Shown here piece after piece: positions 23,924 through 38,280 of a stretch of 64,000 nt of DNA. Made by a program: the position numbers and the translations under genes. The notes beneath the pieces are model-generated. The model was not told where the DNA came from and ran no database searches. It saw nothing but the letters and a program-made list of their open reading frames with translations. Source of the stretch: Calliopsis andreniformis (lineage: Eukaryota; Arthropoda; Insecta; Hymenoptera; Andrenidae); NCBI RefSeq assembly GCF_051401765.1, contig NC_135068.1:1240001-1304000 (forward strand), read 5' to 3'. Positions within the stretch are counted from its first letter, which is position 1; each line of letters begins with the position of its first letter.

Positions 23924-24963
23924 TTGCCCGGAACGTAGAAATAACCATTAATTTCACACTGGTTGCAATTACTCCTGTTATACAATGGAAAAACTGTTGT
24001 ATTTTCATTGTATTTTATGCTTCTGGTGTTGGCTTTCAATGCCCGAGCTATTCGAGTTGGTGGAGCAACGAGCTATAGTGAAGCCTAGGTTGCCCGGAAC
24101 GTAGAAATGACTATTACTTTATAACTTGTTGCAATTATTCTGATTATACGATGGAAAAACTGTTGTATTTTTATTGTATTTCATGCTTCTGACGTTGACT
24201 TCTAAGCCCCGAGCTATTCGATTTGGTGGAGCAACGAGCTAGAGTTAAGCCTAGGTTGCCCGGAACGTAGAAATGGACATTACTTTTACACTGGTTTCAA
24301 TCATTTCTATTATACGATGGAAAAGCTGTTGTATTTTTATTGTATTTTATGCTTCTGGCGTTGACTTCTCAGGCCCGAGCTATTCGATCTTGTGAAGCAT
24401 CGCCCCAGAGTGAAGCCTATGTCGCCCGAAACGTAGAAATGACAATTACTTTCACACTGGTTGCAATTACTCCTGTTATACAATGAAAAAACTGTTGTAT
24501 TTTTATTGCATTTTATGCTTCTGGCGTTCACTTCTAAGGCCCGAGCTCTACGACTTGTTGGGGCAACGAGCTAGAGTGGAGCCTAGGTTGCCCGGAACGT
24601 AGAAATAACCATTAATTTCACACTGGTTGCAATTACTCCTGTTATACAATGGAAAAACTGTTGTACTTATATTGTATTTTATGCTTCTGGCGTTGACAGC
24701 TAAGGCCCTAACTATTCGATGTGGTGGCGCAACGCCCTATAGTGAAGCCTAGGTCGCCCGACACGTAGAAATGACAATAACTTTCACACTGGTTGCAATT
24801 ACTCCTTTTATACGATGGAGAAACTGTTGTAATTATATTGTATTTTATGCTTCTTTCGTCGACACCTAAGGCCCTAACTATTCGATATGGTGGAGCAGCG
24901 CCCTAAAGTGTAGCCTCGGTTGCCTGGAACGCAGAAATAACCATTAATTTCAAACTGGTTGCA
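23924..24963. repeat. Partial 16-mer HOR copy 4 and transition out of domain I
   Basis: Bases 24,109 onward, carrying gactattactttat, match 18,798 onward (offset 5,311, 32 monomers less one base). The gacttctcaggcccg and gttcacttctaagg monomers follow at 24,337-24,540. Bases 24,218-24,963 also match 4,800-5,540, including the cttctttcgtcgacacc monomer. The two monomers carrying ctgttctgtcagg and ctatccgatcttgtg, expected just before 24,109, are absent. Confidence 0.72.
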
Positions 24964-27900
24964 ATTACTCCTGTTATACAATGGAAAAGCTGTTGTATTT
25001 ATATTGTATTTTATGCTTCTGGCGTTGACACTTAAGGCCCTAACTATTCGATGTGGTGGAGCAACGCCCTAGACTGAAGCCTAGGTTGCCCGGAACATAG
25101 AAATAACCATTCATTTCACACTGGTTGCAATTACTCCTTTTATACGATGGAAAAACTGTTGTACTTTTATTGTACTTTATGCATCTGGCGTTGACTTCTA
25201 AGGCCCTAACTATTCGTTGTGGTGGAGCAACGCCCTAGAGTGAAGCCTAGGTTGCCCGGAAGGTAGAAATAACAATTAATTTCACACTGGTTGCAATTAC
25301 TCCTGTTATACGTTGGACAAACTGTTGTATTGTTATTGTATTTTATGCTTCTGGCGTTGAATTCTGTCCCCCTAGCTATTCGATATGTTGGAGCAACGCC
25401 CTAGAGTGAAACCTAGGTCGCCCGAAACGTAGAAATGACCACTACTTTCACACTGGTTGCAATTATTCCTCTTATACGATGGAAAACTGTTGTATTTATA
25501 TTGTATTTTATGCTTCTGGAGTTGACAGCTAAGGCTCTAACTATTCCATGTGGTGGAGCGACGCCCTCGAGTGAAGCTTATGTTGCCCGGAACGTAGAAA
25601 TAACCATTAATTTCACACTGGTTGCAATTACTCCTGTTATACAATGGAAAAACTGTTGTATATTTATTGTATTTTATGCTTCTGGCGTTGACTTCTAAGG
25701 CTCGAGCTATTCGATGTGGTGGAGCAACGAGCTAGAGTGAAGAATAGGTTGCCCGGAACGTAGAAATATCCATTAATTTCACACTGGTTGCAATTACTCC
25801 TGTTATACAATAGAAAAACTGTTGTATATTTATTGTATTTTATGCTTCTGGCGTTGACTTCTAAGTCCCGATCTATTCGATCTGGTGGAGCGACGCCCTA
25901 GACTGAAGCCTAGGCTGCCCGGAACGTAGAAATAACCTTTAATTTCACACTGGTTGCAATTACTCCTGTTATACAATGAAAAAACTGTTGTATTTTTATT
26001 GCATTTTATGCTTCTGGCGTTCACTTCTAAGGCCCGAGCTCTTCGATTTGGTGGGGCAACGAGCTAGAGTGGAGCCTAGGTTGCCAGGAAAGTAGAAGTA
26101 ACCATTAATTTCACAATGGTTGCAATTACTCCGGTTATAAATGGAAGAACTGTTGTATTTTTATTGTATTTTATGCTTCTGGCGTTGACTTCTAAGGCTC
26201 GAGCTATTCGATGTGGTGGAGCAACGAGCTAGAGTGAAGCCTAGGTTGCCCGGAACGTAGAAATGACCATTACCTTAACACTGGTTGCAATAATTTCGAC
26301 TATACGATGAAAAAACTGTTGTAATTCTATTGTATTTGATGCTTCTGGCGTTGACTACTAAGGCCCGAGCTATTCGATCTTGAGAAGCATCGCCCTAGAG
26401 TGAAGCCTATGTTGACCGGAACGTAGAAATGAACATTGCTTTCACACTAGGTTACAATTATTCCGTTTATACGATGGTAAAACTGTTGTATTTATATTGT
26501 ATTTTATACTTCTGGCGTTGACATCTAACGCCCTAACAATTCGATGTGGTGGAGCAACGCCCTAGAGTGAAGAATAGATTGCCCGGAACGTAGAAATACC
26601 CATTAATTTCACACTGGTTGCAATTACTCCTGTTATACGTTGGACAAACTGTTGTATTGTTATTGTATTTTATGCTTCTGGCGTTGAATTCTTTCCCCCT
26701 AGCTATTCGATATGTTGGAGCAACGCCCTAGAGTGAAACCTAGGTCGCCCGAAACGTAGAAATGACCACTACTTTCACACTGGTTGCAATTATTCCTCTT
26801 ATACGAAGGAAAACTGTTCTATTTATATTGTATTTTATGCTTCTGGAGTTGACAGCTAAGGCTCTAACTATTCCATGTGGTGGAGCGACGCCCTCGAGTG
26901 AAGCTTATGTTGCCCGGAACGTAGAAATAACCATTAATTTCACACTGGTTGCAATTACTCCTGTTATACAATGGAAAAACTGTTGTACTTATATTGTATT
27001 TTATGCTTCTGGCGTTGACAGCTAAGGCCCTAACTATTCGATGTGGTGGAGCAACGCCCTATAGTGAAGCCTAGGTTGCTCGATGCGTAGAAATTACCAT
27101 TACTTTCACACTGGTTGCAATTATTCCGTCTATACGATGGAAAAACTGATGTCTTTATATTGTATTTTATGCTTCCGGCGTTGACATCTAAGGCCCTGAC
27201 AATTCGATGTGGTGGAGCATCGCACTAGAGTGAAGCCTAGGCTGCTCGGAACGTGGAAATGACCATTAATCTCACACTAGTTGCAATTATTCCTGTTATA
27301 CGACGGAAAATCTGTTGTATTTTTATTGTATTTTATGCTTTTGGCGTTTACTTCTAAGGCCCGAGCTATTCGACTTGGTGGAGCAACTAGCTAGAGTGGA
27401 GTCTAGGTTGCCCGGAACGTAGAAATAACCATTAATTTCACACTGGTTGCAATTACTCCGGTTATACAATGGAAAAACTGTTGTATTTTTATTGTATCTT
27501 AAGCTTCTGGTGTTGACTTCTAAGGCCCGAGCTATTCGAATTGGTGCAGCAGCTCCCTAGAGTGAAACCTAGGCTTCCCGGGACGTAGAAATACCAATTA
27601 ATTTCACACTGGTTGCAATTACTCCTGTTATAGGATGGAAAAACTGTTGTACTTTTATTGCATTTTATGCTTCTGGCGTTTACTTCTAAGGCCCGAGCTC
27701 TCCGATTTGGTGGGGCAACGAGCTAGAGTGGAGCCTAGGTTGCCCGGAACGTAGAAATAACCATTAATTTCACACTGGTTGCAATTACTCCTGTTATACA
27801 ATGGAAAAACTGTTGTATTTTTATTCTATTTTATGCTTCTGGCGTTGACTTCTAAGGCCCGAGCTATTCGATCTTGTGAAGCATCGCCCTAGAGTGAAGC

Positions 27901-28129
27901 CTAGGTCTCCCGAAACGTAGAAATGACCATTACTTTGTCACTAGTAGCAATTATTCCTGTTATACGATGGAGAAGCTGTTGGATTTATGTTGTATTTTAT
28001 GCTTCTGGCGTTGACACTTAAGGCCCTAACTGTTCGATGTGGCGGAGCAACGCCCTAGAGTGAAGCCTAGGTTGCCCGGAACATACAAATAGCCATTCAT
28101 TTCACACTGGTTGCAATTACTCCTTTTAT
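24964..28129. repeat. Domain II left flank: mixed satellite monomers with an 8-mer-spaced repeat
   Basis: About nineteen monomers. Bases 25,290-25,660 match 26,617-26,987 at an offset of 1,327 (8 monomers less one base), sharing tacgttggacaaactg, gttgaattct and gttgacagctaaggctc. The rest resembles the 29-48 kb block without a long collinear match: agctgctcggaacgtgg near 27,240 is related to the monomer at about 31,390. No gene or foreign insertion is seen. Confidence 0.68.
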
Positions 28130-29215
28130 ACGATGGAGAAGCTGTTGTATTTCGATTGTATTTTATGCTTCTGGCGTCGACACCTAAGGCCCTAACTATT
28201 CGATGTGGTGGAGCAACGACCTAGAGTGAAGCCTAGGTTGCCCGGAACGTAGAAATAACCATTAATTTCACACTGGTTGCAATTACACCTGTTATACAAT
28301 GGAAGAAGTGTTGTATTTTTATTGTATTTTATGCTTCTGGCGTTGACTTCTATTGCCCGAGCTATTCGACTTGGTGGAGCAACTAGCTGGAGTGAAGCCT
28401 AGGTTGCCCGGAAGGTGGAAATAACCATTAATTTCACACTAATTGCAATTACTCCTGTTATACAATGGAAGAACTGTTGTATTTTTATTGTACTTTATGC
28501 TTCTGGCGTTGACTTCTAACGCCAGATCTATTCGATCTGCTGCAGCAACGCCTTAGAGTGAAGCCTAGGTCGCCCGAAACATAGAAATGACCAATACTTT
28601 CTCACGGGTTGCAATTATTCCTTTTATACGATTAAAAAAGTGTTGTATTTATATTGTATTTTATGATTCTGACGTTGACTTCTAAGGCCCGAGCTATCCG
28701 ATCTTGCGAAGCATCTCCCTAGAGTGAAGCCTAGGTCTCCCAAAACGTAGAAATGACCATTTCTTTCACACTGGTTGCAATTACTCCTTTTATACACTGG
28801 AAAAGCTGTTGTACTTTTATTGTATTTTATGCTTCTGGCGCTGCCTTCTAAGGCCCGAGCTATTCGATCTGTTGAAGCATCGCCCTAGAGTCAAGCCTAT
28901 GTTGCCCGGAACGTAGAAATGACCATTACTTTCACACTGGTTGCTATTACTCCGGTTATGCAATGGAAAAACTGTTGTATTTTTATTGTATTTTAAGCTT
29001 CTGGTGTTGACTTCTAAGGCCCGAGCTATTCGAATTGGTGCAGCAGCTCCCTAGAGTGAAACCTAGGCTTCCCGGAACGTAGAAATGACCATTACCTATA
29101 CACTGGTTGCAATAATTTCGACTATACGATGGAAAAACTGTTGTACTTTTATTGCATTTTATGCTTCTGGCGTTGACTTCTAAGGCCCGAGCTATTCGAT
29201 CTTGTGAAGCATCGA
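28130..29215. repeat. Multimer of about 1.09 kb, also at 35,097-36,182 and 44,555-45,640
   Basis: These six to seven monomers carry ttacacctgttatac, cttctaacgccagatc, ctttctcacgggttgc and ttgctattactccgg in the same order as in the two other places (offsets about 6,967 and 16,425). The copy here sits just outside the 9.46-kb super-repeat, while the other two are inside its lower and upper copies. Small differences exist, for example ggaagaagtgttg here and ggaagaactgttg at 35,270. Confidence 0.75.
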
Positions 29216-32185
29216 CCTAGAGTGAAGCCTAGGTCTCCCGAAACGTAGAAATGACCATTACTTTCACACTGGTAGCAATTATTCCTTTTATACGGTGAGG
29301 AAGCTGTTGTATTTATATTGTGTTTTATGCTTCTGGCGTTTACTTCTAAGGCCCGAGCTCTTCGATTGGGTGGGGCAACGAGCTAGAGTGGAGCGTAGGT
29401 TGCCCGGAACGTAGAAATAACCATTAATTTCACACTGGTTGCAATTACTCCTGTTATACAATGGAAAAACTGTTGTATTTTTATTGTATTTTATGCTTCT
29501 GGCGTTGACTTCTAAGGCCCGAGCTATTCGATCTTGTGAAACATCGCCCTAGAGTGAAGCCTAGGTCTCCCGAAACGTAGAAATGACCATTACTTTGACA
29601 CTAGTAGCAATTATTCCTGTTATACGATGGAGAAGCTGTTGTATTTATGTTGCATTTTATGCTTCTGGCGTTGACACCTAAGGCCCTAACTATTCGATGT
29701 GGTGGAGCAACGCCCTAGAGTGAAGCCTTGGTTGCCCGGAACATAGAAATAACCATTCATTTCACACTGGTTGCAATTACTCCTGTTAAACAATGCAAAA
29801 ACTGTTGTATTTTTATTGAATTTTATGCTTCTGGCGTTGACTTCTTATGCCCGAGCTATTCGATTTGGTTGAGCAACGAGCTAGAGTGAAGCCTAGGTTG
29901 CCCGGAACGTGGAAATAAACATTACTTTCACACAGGTTACAATTATTCCTTTTATACGATGGAAAAACTGTTGTATTTATATTGTATTTTATGCTTCTGG
30001 CGTTGACACTTAAGGCCCTAACTATTCGATGTGGTGGAGCAACGACCTAGAGTGAAGCCTAGGTTGCCCGGAACGTAGAAATAACCAATAATTTCACACT
30101 GGTTGCAATTACTCCTGTTATACAATGGAAGAACTGTTGTATTTTTATTGTATTTATTGCTTCTGGCGTTGACATCTAATGCCCGAGCTATTCGAATTGG
30201 TGGAGCAACTAGCTAGAGTGAAGCCTAGGTTGCCCGGAACGTAGAAATAACCATTAATTTCACACTGGTTGCAATTACTCCTGTTATACAGTGGAAGTAC
30301 TGTTGTATTTTTATTTTATTTTATGCTTCTGGCGTTGACTTCTAAGGCCCGAGCTATTCGATCGGGTGAAGCATCGCCCTAGAGTGAAGCCTAGGTCTCC
30401 CGAAACGTAGAAATGACCATTACTTTCACACTGGTAGCAATTATTCCGTTTATACGATGGAAAAACTGTTGTATTTATATTATATTTTATGCTTCTGGCG
30501 TTGACACCTAAGACCCTAACTATTCCATGTGGTGGAGCGACCCCCTAGAGTGAAGCCTATGTTGCCCGGAACGTAGAAATAGCCATTAATTTCACGCTGG
30601 TTGCAAGTACTCCTGTTATGCAATGGAAAAACTGTTGTATCTTTATTGTATTTTATGCTTGTGACGTTGACTTCTAAGGCCCCAGCTATTCGATCTTGTG
30701 AAGCATCGCCCTAGAATGAAGCCTAGGACGCCCAAAACGTAGAAATGTCCGTTACTTTCACACTGGTTGCAATTATTTCTATTATACGATGGAAAAACTT
30801 TTGTATTTTTATTGTATTTTATGCTTCTGGCGTTGACTTCTAAGGCCCAAGCTGTTCGATCTGGTGAAGCAGCGCCCTAGAGTGAAGCGTATGTTGACCG
30901 GAACGAAGAAATGAACATTGCTTTCACACTGGTTGCAATTATTCCCTTTATAGGATGGAAAAGCTGTTGTATTTATATTGTATTTTATACTTCTGGCGTT
31001 GACATCTAAGGCCCTAACAATTCGATGTGGTGGAGCAACGCCCTAGAGTGAAGAATAGGTTGCCCGGAACGTAGAAATAACTATTAATTTCACACTGGTT
31101 GCAATTACTCCTGTTATACGTTGGACAAACTGTTGTATTTTTATTGTATTTTATGCTTCTGGCGTTGAATTCTGACCCCCTAGCTATTCGATATGTTGGA
31201 GCAACGCCCTAGAGTGAAACCTAGGTCGCCCGAAACGTAGAAATGACCACTACTTTCACACTGGTTGCAATTATTGCTCTTATACGAAGGAAAACTGTTG
31301 TATTTATATTGTATTTTATGCTTCTGGCGTTGACTTCTAAGGCCCTAACAATTCGATGTGGTGGAGCATCGCCCTAGAGTGAAGCCTAGGTTGCTCGGAA
31401 CGTGGAAATGACCATTAATCTCACACTAGTTGCAATTATTCCTGCTATACGACGGAAAAACTGTTGTATTTTTATTGTATTTTATGCTTCTGGTGTTGAC
31501 TTCAAAGCCCCGAGCTCTTCGATTTGGTGGGGCAACGAGCTAGAGTGGAGCCTAGGTTGCCCGCAACGTAGAAATAACCATTAATTTCACACTGGTTGCA
31601 ATTACTCCTGTTATACAATGGAAAAAGTGTTGTATTTTTATTCTATTTTATGCTTCTGGCGTTGACTTCTAAGGCCCGAGCTATTCGATCTTGTGAAGCA
31701 TCGCCCTAGAGTGAAGCCTAGGTCTCCCGAAACGTAGAAATGACCATTACTTTGTCACTAGTAGCAATTATTCCTGTTATTCGATGGAGAAGCTGTTGGA
31801 TTTATGTTGTATTTTATGCTTCTGGCGTTGACACCTAAGGCCCTAACTATTCGATGTGGTGGAGCAACGCACTAGAGTGAAGCCTAGGTTGCCAGGAACG
31901 TAGAAATAACCATTAATTTCACACTGGTAGCAATTACTCCTTTTATACGATGGAAAAACTGCTGTATTTATATTGTACTTTATGCTTCTGGCGCTGACTT
32001 CTAAGGCCTAATTCTTCGATCTGGTGGAGCTGCGCCCTAGAGTGAAACCTAGGCTTCCCGGGACGTAGAAATACCCATTAATTTCACACTGGTTGCAATT
32101 ACTCCTGTTATACGATGGAAAAACTGTTGTATTGTTATTGTATTTTATGCTTCTGGCGTTGACTTCTGAGGCCCAAGCTATTCGA
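29200..32185. repeat. 18-mer unit (2,986 bp), first unit of the lower super-repeat
   Basis: The marker tacggtgaggaagctg is at 29,291 here and at 32,277 in the next unit, 2,986 bases on (18 monomers less two bases). Variants typical of this first unit are gtctcccgaaacg near 29,570, gacacctaagacccta near 30,503, and an extra monomer with gacttcaaagccccg near 31,497. Confidence 0.82.
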
Positions 32186-34950
32186 TCTTGTGAAGCATCG
32201 CCCTAGAGTGAAGCCTAGGTCTCCCGAAACGTAGAAATGACCATTACTTTCACACTGGTAGCAATTATTCCTTTTATACGGTGAGGAAGCTGTTGTATTT
32301 ATATTGTGTTTTATGCTTCTGGCGTTTACTTCTAAGGCCCGAGCTCTTCGATTGGGTGGGGCAACGAGCTAGAGTGGAGCCTAGGTTGCCCGGAACGTAG
32401 AAATAACCATTAATTTCACACTGGTTGCAATTACTCCTGTTATACAATGGAAAAACTGTTGTATTTTTATTGTATTTTATGCTTCTGGCGTTGACTTCTA
32501 AGGCCCGAGCTATTCGATCTTGTGAAACATCGCCCTAGAGTGAAGCCTAGGTCTCACGAAACGTAGAAATGACCATTACTTTGACACTAGTAGCAATTAT
32601 TCCTGTTATACGATGGAGAAGCTGTTGTATTTATGTTGCATTTTATGCTTCTGGCGTTGACACCTAGGGCCCTAACTATTCGATGTGGTGGAGCAACGCC
32701 CTAGAGTCAAGCCTTGGTTGCCCGGAACATAGAAATAACCATTCATTTCACACTGGTTGCAATTACTCCTGTTAAACAATGCAAAAACTGTTGTATTTTT
32801 ATTCAATTTTATGCTTCTGGCGTTGACTTCTTATGCCCGAGCTATTCGATTTGGTTGAGCAACGAGCTAGAGTGAAGCCTAGGTTGCCCGGAACGTGGAA
32901 ATAAACATTACTTTCACACAGGTTACAATTATTCCTTCTATACGATGGAAAAACTGTTGTATTTATATTGTATTTTATGCTTCTGGCGTTGACACTTAAG
33001 GCCCTAACTATTCGATGTGGCGGAGCAACGACCTAGAGTGAAGCCTAGGTTGCCCGGAACGTAGAAATAACCAATAATTTCACACTGGTTGCAATTACTC
33101 CTGTTATACAATGGAAGAACTGTTGTATTTTTATTGTATTTATTGCTTCTGGCGTTGACATCTAATGCCCGAGCTATTCGAATTGGTGGAGCAACTAGCT
33201 AGAGTGAAGCCTAGGTTGCCCGGAACGTAGAAATAACCATTAATTTCACACTGGTTGCAATTACTCCTGTTATACAGTGGAAGTACTGTTGTATTTTTAT
33301 TTTATTTTATGCTTCTGGCGTTGACTTCTAAGGCCCGAGCTATTCGATCGGGTGAAGCATCGCCCTAGAGTGAAGCCTAGGTCTCCCGAAACGTAGAAAT
33401 GACCATTACTTTCACACTGGTAGCAATTATTCCGTTTATAAGATGGAAAAACTGTTGTATTTATATTGTATTTTATGCTTCTGGCGTTGACACCTAAGGC
33501 CCTAACTATTCCATGTGGTGGAGCGACCCCCTAGAGTGAAGCCTATGTTGCCCGGAACGTAGAAATAGCCATTAATTTCACGCTGGTTGCAATTACTCCT
33601 GTTATGCAATGGAAAAACTGTTGTATCTTTATTGTATTTTATGCTTGTGACGTTGACTTCTAAGGCCCCAGCTATTCGATCTTGTGAAGCATCGCCCTAG
33701 AATGAAGCCTAGGACGCCCAAAACGTAGAAATGTCCGTTACTTTCACACTGGTTGCAATTATTTCTATTATACGATGGAAAAACTTTTGTATTTTTATTG
33801 TATTTTATGCTTCTGGCGTTGACTTCTAAGGCCCAAGCTGTTCGATCTGGTGAAGCAGCGCCCTAGAGTGAAGCCTATGTTGACCGGAACGAAGAAATGA
33901 ACATTGCTTTCACACTGGTTGCAATTATTCCCTTTATAGGATGGAAAAGCTGTTGTATTTATATTGTATTTTATACTTCTGGCGTTGACATCTAAGGCCC
34001 TAACAATTCGATGTGGTGGAGCAACGCCCTAGAGTGAAGAATAGGTTGCCCGGAACGTAGAAATAACTATTAATTTCACACTGGTTGCAATTACTCCTGT
34101 TATACGTTGGACAAACTGTTGTATTTTTATTGTATTTTATGCTTCTGGCGTTGAATTCTGACCCCCTAGCTATTCGATATGTTGGAGCAACGCCCTAGAG
34201 TGAAACCTAGGTCGCCCGAAACGTAGAAATGACCACTACTTTCACACTGGTTGCAATTATTGCTCTTATACGAAGGAAAACTGTTGTATTTATATTGTAT
34301 TTTATGCTTCTGGCGTTGACTTCTAAGGCCCTAACAATTCGATGTGGTGGAGCATCGCCCTAGAGTGAAGCCTAGGTTGCTCGGAACGTGGAAATGACCA
34401 TTAATCTCACACTAGTTGCAATTATTCCTGCTATACGACGGAAAAACTGTTGTATTTTTATTGTATTTTATGCTTCTGGTGTTGACTTCTAAGGCCCGAG
34501 CTATTCGATCTTGTGAAGCATCGCCCTAGAGTGAAGCCTAGGTCTCCCGAAACGTAGAAATGACCATTACTTTGTCACTAGTAGCAATTATTCCTGTTAT
34601 TCGATGGAGAAGCTGTTGGATTTATGTTGTATTTTATGCTTCTGGCGTTGACACCTAAGGCCCTAACTATTCGATGTGGTGGAGCAACGCACTAGAGTGA
34701 AGCCTAGGTTGCCAGGAACGTAGAAATAACCATTAATTTCACACTGGTAGCAATTACTCCTTTTATACGATGGAATAACTACTGTATTTATATTGTACTT
34801 TATGCTTCTGGCGCTGACTTCTAAGGCCTAATTCTTCGATCTGGTGGAGCAGCGCCCTAGAGTGAAACCTAGGCTTCCCGGGACGTAGAAATACCCATTA
34901 ATTTCACACTGGTTGCAATTACTCCTGTTATACGATGGAAAAACTGTTGT
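32186..34950. repeat. 17-mer unit, second unit of the lower super-repeat
   Basis: Same monomer order as 29,200-32,185, but the monomer with gacttcaaagccccg is absent, so the offset falls from 2,986 to 2,820 after about 34,470. Private variants include gtctcacgaaacg, gacacctagggcc, gagtcaagccttgg and tttataagatgg. All of these reappear in the second unit of the upper super-repeat copy. Confidence 0.82.
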
Positions 34951-37900
34951 ACTTTTATTGCATTTTATGCTTCTGGCGTTGACTTCTTATGCCCGAGCTA
35001 TTCGATTTGGTTGAGCAACGAGCTAGAGTGAAACCTAGGTTGCCCGGAACGTAGAAATGAACATTACTTTCACACTGGTTACAATTATTCCTTTTATACG
35101 ATGGAAAAGCTGTTGTATTTATATTGTATTTTATGCTTCTGGCGTTGACACCTAGGGCCCTAACTCTTCGATGTGGTGGAGCAACGACCTAGAGTGAAGC
35201 CTAGGTTGCCCGGAACGTAGAAATAACCATTAATTTCACACTGGTTGCAATTACACCTGTTATACAATGGAAGAACTGTTGTATTATTATTGTATTTTAT
35301 GCTTCTGGCGTTGACTTCTATTGCCCGAGCTATTCGACTTGGTGGAGCAACTAGCTAGAGTGAAGCCTAGGTTGCCCGGAAGGTGGAAATAACCATTAAT
35401 TTCACACTAATTGCAATTACTCCTGTTATACAATGGAAGAACTGTTGTATTTTTATTGTACTTTATGCTTCTGGCGTTGACTTCTAACGCCAGATCTATT
35501 CGATCTGCTGCAGCAACGCCTTAGAGTGAAGCCTAGGTCGCCCGAAACATAGAAATGACCAATACTTTCTCACGGGTTGCAATTATTCCTTTTATACGAT
35601 TAAAAAAGTGTTGTATTTATATTGTATTTTATGATTCTGACGTTGACTTCTAAGGCTCGAGCTATCCGATCTTGCGAAGCATCTCCCTAGAGTGAAGCCT
35701 AGGTCTCCCGAAACGTAGAAATGACCATTTCTTTCACACTGGTTGCAATTACTCCTTTTATACACTGGAAAAGCTGTTGTACTTTTATTGTATTTTATGC
35801 TTCTGGCGCTGCCTTCTAAGGCCCGAGCTATTCGATTTGTTGAAGCATCGCCCTAGAGTCAAGCCTATGTTGCCCGGAACGCAGAAATGACCATTACTTT
35901 CACACTGGTTGCTATTACTCCGGTTATGCAATGGAAAAACTGTTGTATTTTTATTGTATTTTAAGCTTCTGGTGTTGACTTCTAAGGCCCGAGCTAGTCG
36001 AATTGGTTCAGCAGCTCCCTAGAGTGAAACCTAGGCTTCCCGGAACGTAGAAATGACCATTACCTATACACTGGTTGCAATAATTTCGACTATACGATGG
36101 AAAAACTGTTGTACTTTTATTGCATTTTATGCTTCTGGCGTTGACTTCTAAGGCCCGAGCTATTCGATCTTGTGAAGCATCGCCCCAGAGTGAAGCCTAG
36201 GTCGCCCGAAACGTTGAAATGACCATTACTTTCACACTGGTTGCAATTATTCCTTTCATACGATGGAAAAGCAGTCGTACTTTTATTGTATTTTGTGCTT
36301 CTGACGTTGACTTCTAAGGCCCGAGCTATTCGAATTGGTGCAGCAGCGCCCTAGAGTGAAACCTAGGCTTCCCGGGACGTAGAAATACCCATTAATTTCA
36401 CGCTGGTTGTAATTACTCCTGTTATACGATAGAAAAACTTTTGTACGTTTATTGTATTTCATGCTTCTGGCGTTGACTTCTAAGGCCCAAGCTGTTCGAT
36501 CTGGTGAAGCAGCGCCCTAGAGTGAAGCCTATGTTGACCGGAACGAAGAAATGAACATTGCTTTCACACTGGTTGCAATTATTCCCTTTATAGGATGGAA
36601 AAGCTGTTGTATTTATATTGTATTTTATACTTCTGGCGTTGACATCTAAGGCCCTAACAATTCGATGTGGTGGAGCAACGCCCTAGAGTGAAGAATAGGT
36701 TGCCCGGAACGTAGAAATAACTATTAATTTCACACTGGTTGCAATTACTCCTGTTATACGTTGGACAAACTGTTGTATTTTTATTGTATTTTATGCTTCT
36801 GGCGATGACTTCTTATGCCCGAGCTATTCGATTTGTTTGAGCAACTAGCTAGAGTGAAGCCTAGGTTGCCCGGAACGTAGAAATAACCATTAATTTCACA
36901 CTGGTTGCAATTACTCCTGTTATACAGTGGAAGTACTGTTGTATTTTTATTGTACTTTATGCTTCTGGCGTTGACTTATAAGGCCAGATCTATTCGATCT
37001 GGCGCAGCAACGCCCTACAGTGAAGCCTAGGTCGCCCAAAACATAGAAATGACCAATACTTTCTCACGGGTTGCAATTATTCCTTTTATGCGATGAAAAA
37101 AGTGTTGTATTTATATTGTATTTTATGCTTCTGGCGCTGACTTCTAAGGCCCGAGCTATCCGATCTTGTGAAGCATCGCCCTATAGAGAAGCCTATGTTG
37201 CTCGGAACGTAGAAATAACAATTAATTGCGCACTGGTTGCTATTACTCCTGTTATACAATGGAAAAACTGTTGTATTTATATTGTATTTTATGCTTCTGG
37301 CGTTGACTTCTTATGCCCGAGCTATTCGATTTGGTTGAGCAACGAGCTAGAGTGAAGCCTAGGTTGCCCGGAACGTGGAAATAAACATTACTTTCACACA
37401 GGTTACAATTATTCCTTTTATACGATGGAAAAACTGTTGTATTTATATTGTATTTTATGCTTCTGGCGTTGACACTTAAGGCCCTAACTATTCGATGTGG
37501 TGGAGCAACGACCTAGAGTGAAGCCTAGGTTGCCCGGAACGTAGAAATAACCAATAATTTCACACTGGTTGCAATTACTCCTGTTATACAATGGAAGAAC
37601 TGTTGTATTTATGTTGCATTTTATGCTTCTGGCGTTGACACCTAAGGCCCTAACTATTCGATGTGGTGGAGCAACGCCCTAGAGTGAAGCCTAGGTTGCC
37701 CGGAACATAGAAATAACCATTCATTTCACACTGGTTGCAATTACTCCTGTTAAACAATGCAAAAACTGTTGTATTTTTATTGAATTTTATGCTTCTGGCC
37801 TTGACTTCTTATGCCCGAGCTATTCGATTTGGTTGAGCAACGAGCTAGAGTGAAGCCTAGGTTGCCCGGAACGTGGAAATAAACATTACTTTCACACAGG

Positions 37901-38280
37901 TTACAATTATTCCTTTTATACGATGGAAAAACTGTTGTATTTATATTGTATTTTATGCTTCTGGCGTTGACACTTAAGGCCCTAACTATTCGATGTGGTG
38001 GAGCAACGACCTAGAGTGAAGCCTAGGTTGCCCGGAACGTAGAAATAACCAATAATTTCACACTGGTTGCAATTACTCCTGTTATACAATGGAAGAACTG
38101 TTGTATTTTTATTGTATTTATTGCTTCTGGCGTTGACATCTAATGCCCGAGCTATTCGAATTGGTGGAGCAACTAGCCAGAGTGAAGCCTAGGTTGCCCG
38201 GAACGTAGAAATAACCATTAATTTCACACTGGTTGCAATTACTCCTGTTATACAGTGGAAGTACTGTTGTATTTTTATTG
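34951..38280. repeat. Right part of the lower super-repeat
   Basis: Contains the multimer shared with 28,130-29,215 (at 35,097-36,182), then monomers with ccaagctgttcgatctgg and tacgttggacaaactg. It also holds a 3-monomer (498-base) echo of the gaacgtggaaataaac monomer, at 37,371 and 37,869. An 8-mer echo links about 36,840-37,310 to about 38,168-38,640 (offset 1,328), both holding cttataaggccagatc and ctttctcacgggttgc. Confidence 0.72.

Larger units (their letters stand above)
29200..38280. repeat. Super-repeat, lower copy (about 9.1 kb)
   Basis: A block of about 55 monomers recurs at 38,824-47,738. The offset is 9,624 (58 monomers less four bases) up to about 30,000, then 9,458 (57 monomers less four bases) up to the end, where the copies diverge at about 38,280/47,738. 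Internally it has two tandem multimers (about 29,200-32,185 and 32,186-34,950) and a right part (34,951-38,280). Many private variants are shared between the copies at corresponding sites, such as gtctcacgaaacg at 32,551 and 42,009. That shows duplication of the whole block rather than of separate parts. Confidence 0.88.
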